Assembly (NCBI GenBank): GCA_028870315.1
Contig: JAGWPW010000004.1
Location: 1 to 64,000 of the forward strand
Origin: Sphingomonadales bacterium
GTDB lineage: Bacteria > Pseudomonadota > Alphaproteobacteria > Sphingomonadales > Sphingomonadaceae
DNA: 64,000 nt
Direction of reading: 5' to 3'
Made by a program: the position numbers and the translations under genes. Position 1 is the first letter of the stretch; each line of letters opens with the position of its first letter. The notes under the pieces were generated by a model. The model searched no databases. It was not told where the DNA came from and was given only the letters and a program-made list of their open reading frames with translations. This document shows positions 59,647-64,000 of this stretch, one piece after another.

Positions 59647-60450
59647 ATGTCTGCCAGCTTCGCCATCGTCATCCCGGCGCGTTATGCCTCGCAGCGCTTC
59701 GCGGGAAAGCCGCTCGCCGCGCTGATGGGGGCGAGCGGCGAGGCCAAGCCCCTGATCCGCCGCAGCTGGGAAGCCGCCTGCGCGGTTCCGGGGGCAAGCG
59801 CGGTGGTGGTCGCCACCGATGATACGCGCATAGCCGAGGTGGTGCGCGGTTTCGGGGGCGCGGTGGTGATGACCTCGTCTGCGGCGCGCAACGGCACCGA
59901 ACGCTGCGCCGAGGCGCTCGCCGCGCTCGATCCCGGCATCGACATCATCGTCAATCTCCAGGGCGATGCACCGCTCACCCCCGCCTTCATCGTCACCGGG
60001 CTTGTCGCCGCGCTGGCGGCGGACGCGGACGCGGCGATGGCGACCGCGGGGCTGCGCTGTTCACCCGAAACCTATGCGCATCTTGTCGGCGATCAGGCGC
60101 AGGGCCGGGTCGGCGGCACCACCGTGGTCGCCAATGGCAAGGGCCATGCGCTCTATTTCTCCAAGCGGGTGATCCCGCATGTTCCCGCGGCCATGCCCGA
60201 TCCGCATGCCGCGGTGCTGCTGCATCTGGGCGTCTATGCCTATCGCCCGGCGGCGCTGGCCGCCTATGCGGCGATGCCGCCGTCGCGGCTCGAAGCGCTC
60301 GAAGGGCTCGAACAGCTGCGCTTCCTCGAAGGCGGCCAGCCGATCCGCCTTGTCCCCTTCGAGCCGGTTGGCTGGGATTGCATCGAACTCAACAATCCCG
60401 AGGATGTGCCGGTGATCGAGGCGGTGCTGCGCCGGCGCGGGCTTGTCTGA
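59647..60450 (+). CDS. kdsB: 3-deoxy-manno-octulosonate cytidylyltransferase
   Basis: VIPARYASQRFAGKPLAALMG, VVVATDDTRIAEVVRGFGG, NLQGDAPL. Confidence 0.92.
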   Translation: MSASFAIVIPARYASQRFAGKPLAALMGASGEAKPLIRRSWEAACAVPGASAVVVATDDTRIAEVVRGFGGAVVMTSSAARNGTERCAEALAALDPGIDIIVNLQGDAPLTPAFIVTGLVAALAADADAAMATAGLRCSPETYAHLVGDQAQGRVGGTTVVANGKGHALYFSKRVIPHVPAAMPDPHAAVLLHLGVYAYRPAALAAYAAMPPSRLEALEGLEQLRFLEGGQPIRLVPFEPVGWDCIELNNPEDVPVIEAVLRRRGLV

Positions 60451-60481
60451 GCGGTGCTTTCGCGCGCGTTCGTTTCCACCG

Positions 60482-60582
60482 CCGCTGGCGAGATTTCCGA
60501 AACACGCCAGCGGCCTTATATATTTGTTGTCGCATCGCCTTTTGTAAAAACCGGTTCCCACTTTTTTGCGCGATGCTCTAAA
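60482..60582 (+). repeat. Bipartite stem-loop intergenic repeat, copy 4 (degenerate)
   Basis: ccgctggcgagatttccgaaacacgccagcgg hairpin, then tttgttgtcgcatcgccttttgtaaaaaccggttcccacttttttgcgcgatgctcta. Confidence 0.82.
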
Positions 60583-60590
60583 GCCCGGCG

Positions 60591-61421
60591 ATGATCCGCG
60601 CCGTTGCCTGCACCGAGGCCATTTGCTTCGCGAACGATCGCCCTTTCGTGCTCATCGCCGGGATGAATGTGATCGAAAGTGCCGGGCTGCTCGACGAGGT
60701 CGCCGAACATTGCGCCACGGTCAGCCGGCGGCTCGGCATTGCCTGCGTGTTCAAGGCGAGCTTCGACAAGGCCAACCGCTCGTCGATCGCCAGCTATCGC
60801 GGACCGGGGCTCGACAAGGGGCTGGCGCTGCTGTCCGAGGTCAAGGCGCGCCACGGGCTTCCCGTTCTCACCGATGTCCATGAACCCGCGCAGGCCGCGC
60901 GTGTCGCCGAGGTTGCCGACATCGTCCAGCTTCCCGCCTTTCTTGCCCGCCAGACCGATCTCGTCACCGCGCTCGCGCGCACCGGCCGGGTCATCAATAT
61001 CAAGAAGCCGCAGTTCCTCGCGCCGCAGGAAATGCGCCACATCATCGCCAAATGCGCCGAAGCCGGCAACGAGCGCGTGCTGCTGTGCGAGCGTGGCACC
61101 AGCTTTGGCTACAACAATCTCGTTGTCGACATGCTCGGCATGGATCTGATGAAGGCCTATGCGCCGGTGATCTTCGATGTGACGCATGCGCTGCAACGCC
61201 CCGGCGGCCGCGCCGACAGCGCCGATGGACGCAGCGCGCAGGCCGCGGCGCTGGCGCGCAGCGGCATGGCGCTGGGGCTTGCCGGCCTGTTCATCGAAAC
61301 GCATCCCGACCCCGCCCGCGCCTTGTGCGACGGGCCATCGGCGCTGCCGCTTGCCGAGCTGGAACCGCTGCTGCGCGCGGTCCAGGCGGTGGACCGCGCG
61401 GTCAAGCATGGAGATGGCTGA
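60591..61421 (+). CDS. kdsA: 3-deoxy-8-phosphooctulonate synthase
   Basis: [55 protein letters not shown]. Confidence 0.96.
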   Translation: MIRAVACTEAICFANDRPFVLIAGMNVIESAGLLDEVAEHCATVSRRLGIACVFKASFDKANRSSIASYRGPGLDKGLALLSEVKARHGLPVLTDVHEPAQAARVAEVADIVQLPAFLARQTDLVTALARTGRVINIKKPQFLAPQEMRHIIAKCAEAGNERVLLCERGTSFGYNNLVVDMLGMDLMKAYAPVIFDVTHALQRPGGRADSADGRSAQAAALARSGMALGLAGLFIETHPDPARALCDGPSALPLAELEPLLRAVQAVDRAVKHGDG

Positions 61422-63054
61422 GCCCGCGCCCTTCCTGCGTATCCCGCCGTTTCCCGGTCGCCGTCTGCGTTCGCTGGTGCTCGAAGGCGAAACCGCAGCG
61501 CCCGGAGAGGCAGCGCCGCTCATCGGCGCGCTGTGCGAGAACCGGGTGGGCGGCAGCTTCTGGGGCGCGCGACCACAGCTTCCCGCCGGGCGCGACCTGC
61601 TCATGGTGCCATCCGGCCGCGCCGAGGCCACAGCCATGCTCGCGGCGGCGCGACGCGACGGATCGGCGGCGCGCGCGGTGCTCGTCGGTGTTGCCGGCGC
61701 GGGCAAGCTGCCGGTGATCCCGGCGTCCTGCGATCCCTGGCATTGCATCGAACAGGCGCGCGAGCTGCGCGTGAGTGCGCGCAGCGAATGGGCGCTGGTC
61801 GGCGCGCTGCTCGGACGTGCCTTGGCGCTCCACGGTTCGGGCCGCTTTGCCGCGCTCGCCGACGGGGCGGCGGGGCTGACACGGGTGGTGGAGCAGACCA
61901 TTGCCGCGCGGCGCTGGCGCGATCCGTTCAGCGGCGCGGAGCTTTCGGCCGAGGCGGCGATCGCCCGCCTTGCCGATTGGCGGCGGCTGATCGATGCCAA
62001 TCGCGAGATCGCCGCGGTGTTCGGCGTCGCGCGCTGGAAACGGGTGACGATGGATGCGCTCTTGTGGGATGGCGGCGGCCCGGTTCGCCATGCCGGCGCC
62101 GCGCGCGCGCGCAGCCTTGCCGCGGGCGCGCGGGTGCTCGCCTGGAAGGCGCGCACCCCGCCGGCAACGCTTGCCCTGCTCGCCGCGCGCGGCATCGTTC
62201 CGGGCGAGATCGAGGATGGCATGATCCGGTCGAGCGGGCTTGGCGCGCATTGCGTGCCGCCGCTCTCGATTCTCGTCGATCCGCAGGGCGCGCATTTCGA
62301 TCCCGGCCAGCCCAGCACGCTCGAGACGATCCTTGAGCATGAGGACATGCCCGAGGCGCTGCTGGTGCGGGCGCGGCATCTGCGCGAGCGGCTGGTCGCC
62401 GCCGGCATCGGCAAATATGGCAGCGCCGCCGCTGCCGCCGCGCCGCGTGCACATGCAGCGCGGCGCCGGGTGCTGGTCACCGGCCAGGTCGAGGATGACC
62501 GGGCGGTGCTGCTGGGCGGCGCCGGCACGTCGAACCGCGAGCTTCTGGTCCGCGCGCGCGCGGCAGAGCCCGACGCCGAGATCATCTACAAGCCGCATCC
62601 CGATGTCGAGGCGGGCCATCGCCGCGGCGCGCTTGCCGATGCCGAGGTGCTGGCAAGCGCCGATCGCATCGAACGTGCCGCGCCGATCGGCACCCTTCTC
62701 GCCAGCGTCGATGCGGTGCATGTCATCAGTTCGCTGACCGGCTTCGAGGCGCTGTGCCGCGGGGTCGCGGTGACGACGCATGGCGTCCCCTTCTATGCGG
62801 GCTGGGGCCTGACGCGCGATCTCGGGCCGGTGCCGGCGCGGCGCACCCGCCGCCGCCGCCTCGACGAGCTGGTCGCGGCGGTGCTGATCCTTTATCCGCG
62901 CTATCTCGATCCGGTCTCGCGGCTGCCCTGCCCGCCCGAGGTGCTGGTCGAGCGCATGGCGGCGGGCGAGGCCGCGGTCAGCTCGCCGCTGGTGCGGCTG
63001 CGCAAATGGCAGGGTGCGCTGATGCGCCGGCTGGAGCGGCGCGCCAAGGCGTGA
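61408..63054 (+). CDS. KpsC-like capsule Kdo transferase (single catalytic-unit form)
   Basis: [71 protein letters not shown]. Confidence 0.85.
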   Translation: MEMAEPAPFLRIPPFPGRRLRSLVLEGETAAPGEAAPLIGALCENRVGGSFWGARPQLPAGRDLLMVPSGRAEATAMLAAARRDGSAARAVLVGVAGAGKLPVIPASCDPWHCIEQARELRVSARSEWALVGALLGRALALHGSGRFAALADGAAGLTRVVEQTIAARRWRDPFSGAELSAEAAIARLADWRRLIDANREIAAVFGVARWKRVTMDALLWDGGGPVRHAGAARARSLAAGARVLAWKARTPPATLALLAARGIVPGEIEDGMIRSSGLGAHCVPPLSILVDPQGAHFDPGQPSTLETILEHEDMPEALLVRARHLRERLVAAGIGKYGSAAAAAAPRAHAARRRVLVTGQVEDDRAVLLGGAGTSNRELLVRARAAEPDAEIIYKPHPDVEAGHRRGALADAEVLASADRIERAAPIGTLLASVDAVHVISSLTGFEALCRGVAVTTHGVPFYAGWGLTRDLGPVPARRTRRRRLDELVAAVLILYPRYLDPVSRLPCPPEVLVERMAAGEAAVSSPLVRLRKWQGALMRRLERRAKA

Positions 63055-63075
63055 AACCCGGCTTCTGGCCGGCGG

Positions 63076-64000
63076 CTACCAGATCCGCACCCGCTGATCG
63101 GGCGGCAGATAGAGCTTGGCGGTCGGCGCCGGATGGAAGGCGGCGACCCAGGCGTCCATGTTGCGCACGATGTCGGCGCGCTGCTCGGGCGGGGCATGCG
63201 GATCGGTCACCAGCCGCTGCTTGCGCGCTTCGAGGCGGAATTTGCCGCGCCACGCCTGCGCCCAGGCCATGAAGAAGCGCTGGTCGCCGCTCAGCCCGTC
63301 GATCACCGGCGCCGGCCTTCCCTGCAACGCGGCATGATAGGCGTCATAGGCGGCCGACAGCCCGGCAAGATCGGCGGAATTTTCGCCCAGCGTCAGCCGG
63401 CCGTTCACATGCATGCCGGCAATGGGCTCATAGGCATCATATTGTGCGACGAGCTTGTCTTCCAAAGCATTGAATTTTTGCATGTCATTCGGCGTCCACC
63501 AGTTGGCGAGCCGTCCTTTCGCATCATATTTCGCGCCCTGGTCGTCGAAATGATGGCTCATTTCATGGCCGATGATCGCGCCGATCGCGCCGTAATTGAC
63601 CGCGGGATCGGCATGCGGATCGAAGAAGGGCGGTTGCAGGATCGAGGCGGGAAAGACGATCTCGACCAGCGGCGGATAGGCATAGGCATTGACCGTCATC
63701 GGTGTCATGCCCCATTCCCAGCGGCGGATCGGCTGGCCGAGCCGCGAGGTCTCGTCATCGAACTGCCATTGGTCGGCGCGCATCCGGTTGCCCAGCGCAT
63801 CGCCCTTGACGATGGCGAGCGCGCTATAGTCATGCCAGCGGCCGGGATAGCCGATCTCGGGGGTGAAGGCGGCAAGCTTGGCATGCGCCCTGGCCCTGGT
63901 TTGGGCGCTCATCCAGTCCAGCCGGTCGATCCGCGCGTTCATCGCGGCGATGAGGTTGGCGACCAGCCGGTCCGCGGCCGCCTTGGTCGCGGGCGGGAAA
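63076..64000 (-). CDS. M13-family metallopeptidase (neprilysin/PepO-like), truncated by window end
   Basis: IIGHEMSHHFDDQGAKYDAKGRLANWW zinc motif, LGENSADLAGL, RADIVRNMDAWVAAFHP. Confidence 0.94.
   Translation of the reverse strand, partial: FPPATKAAADRLVANLIAAMNARIDRLDWMSAQTRARAHAKLAAFTPEIGYPGRWHDYSALAIVKGDALGNRMRADQWQFDDETSRLGQPIRRWEWGMTPMTVNAYAYPPLVEIVFPASILQPPFFDPHADPAVNYGAIGAIIGHEMSHHFDDQGAKYDAKGRLANWWTPNDMQKFNALEDKLVAQYDAYEPIAGMHVNGRLTLGENSADLAGLSAAYDAYHAALQGRPAPVIDGLSGDQRFFMAWAQAWRGKFRLEARKQRLVTDPHAPPEQRADIVRNMDAWVAAFHPAPTAKLYLPPDQRVRIW

Overview
High-GC 64-kb chromosomal window. Gene content and codon style suggest an alphaproteobacterium, probably a sphingomonad (inference only). 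From left to right I read the following. (1) A MacAB/TolC-type export operon led by a DUF2975-like/XRE module. (2) An accessory catabolic cluster with a Rieske oxygenase, SDRs, OB-fold protein, TetR, and FAS1/MaoC-like dehydratase. It is interrupted by REPIN-like debris carrying the 5' end of a RAYT-type transposase. (3) A probable electron-transfer operon: FAD/NAD(P)H-type oxidoreductase fused to two cNMP-binding domains and four [4Fe-4S] motifs, a cytochrome-b-like membrane protein, an FHA-TM-decaheme cytochrome c, and a CpdA-like phosphodiesterase. This is the best candidate for an undescribed system. (4) Housekeeping genes (nadA, lipB, arsC, ihfB, tRNA-Leu). (5) A membrane glycosyltransferase cluster and a FeeM-like N-acyltransferase. 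(6) An approximately 8.2-kb integrative island (integrase plus type I R-M hsdM/hsdS/hsdR) at a tRNA-Gly gene, bounded by 45-46 bp direct repeats. (7) A Kdo/rhamnose/mannose capsule locus (wza-like, kpsS, rfbCBDA, manC, manA, kdsD, kdsB, kdsA, kpsC-like), then a truncated M13 peptidase. A four-copy family of bipartite stem-loop intergenic repeats is scattered through the window, and in two copies it supplies the neighbouring gene's stop codon. No rRNA or CRISPR was found. All product names come from reading protein motifs by eye; no database search was run.
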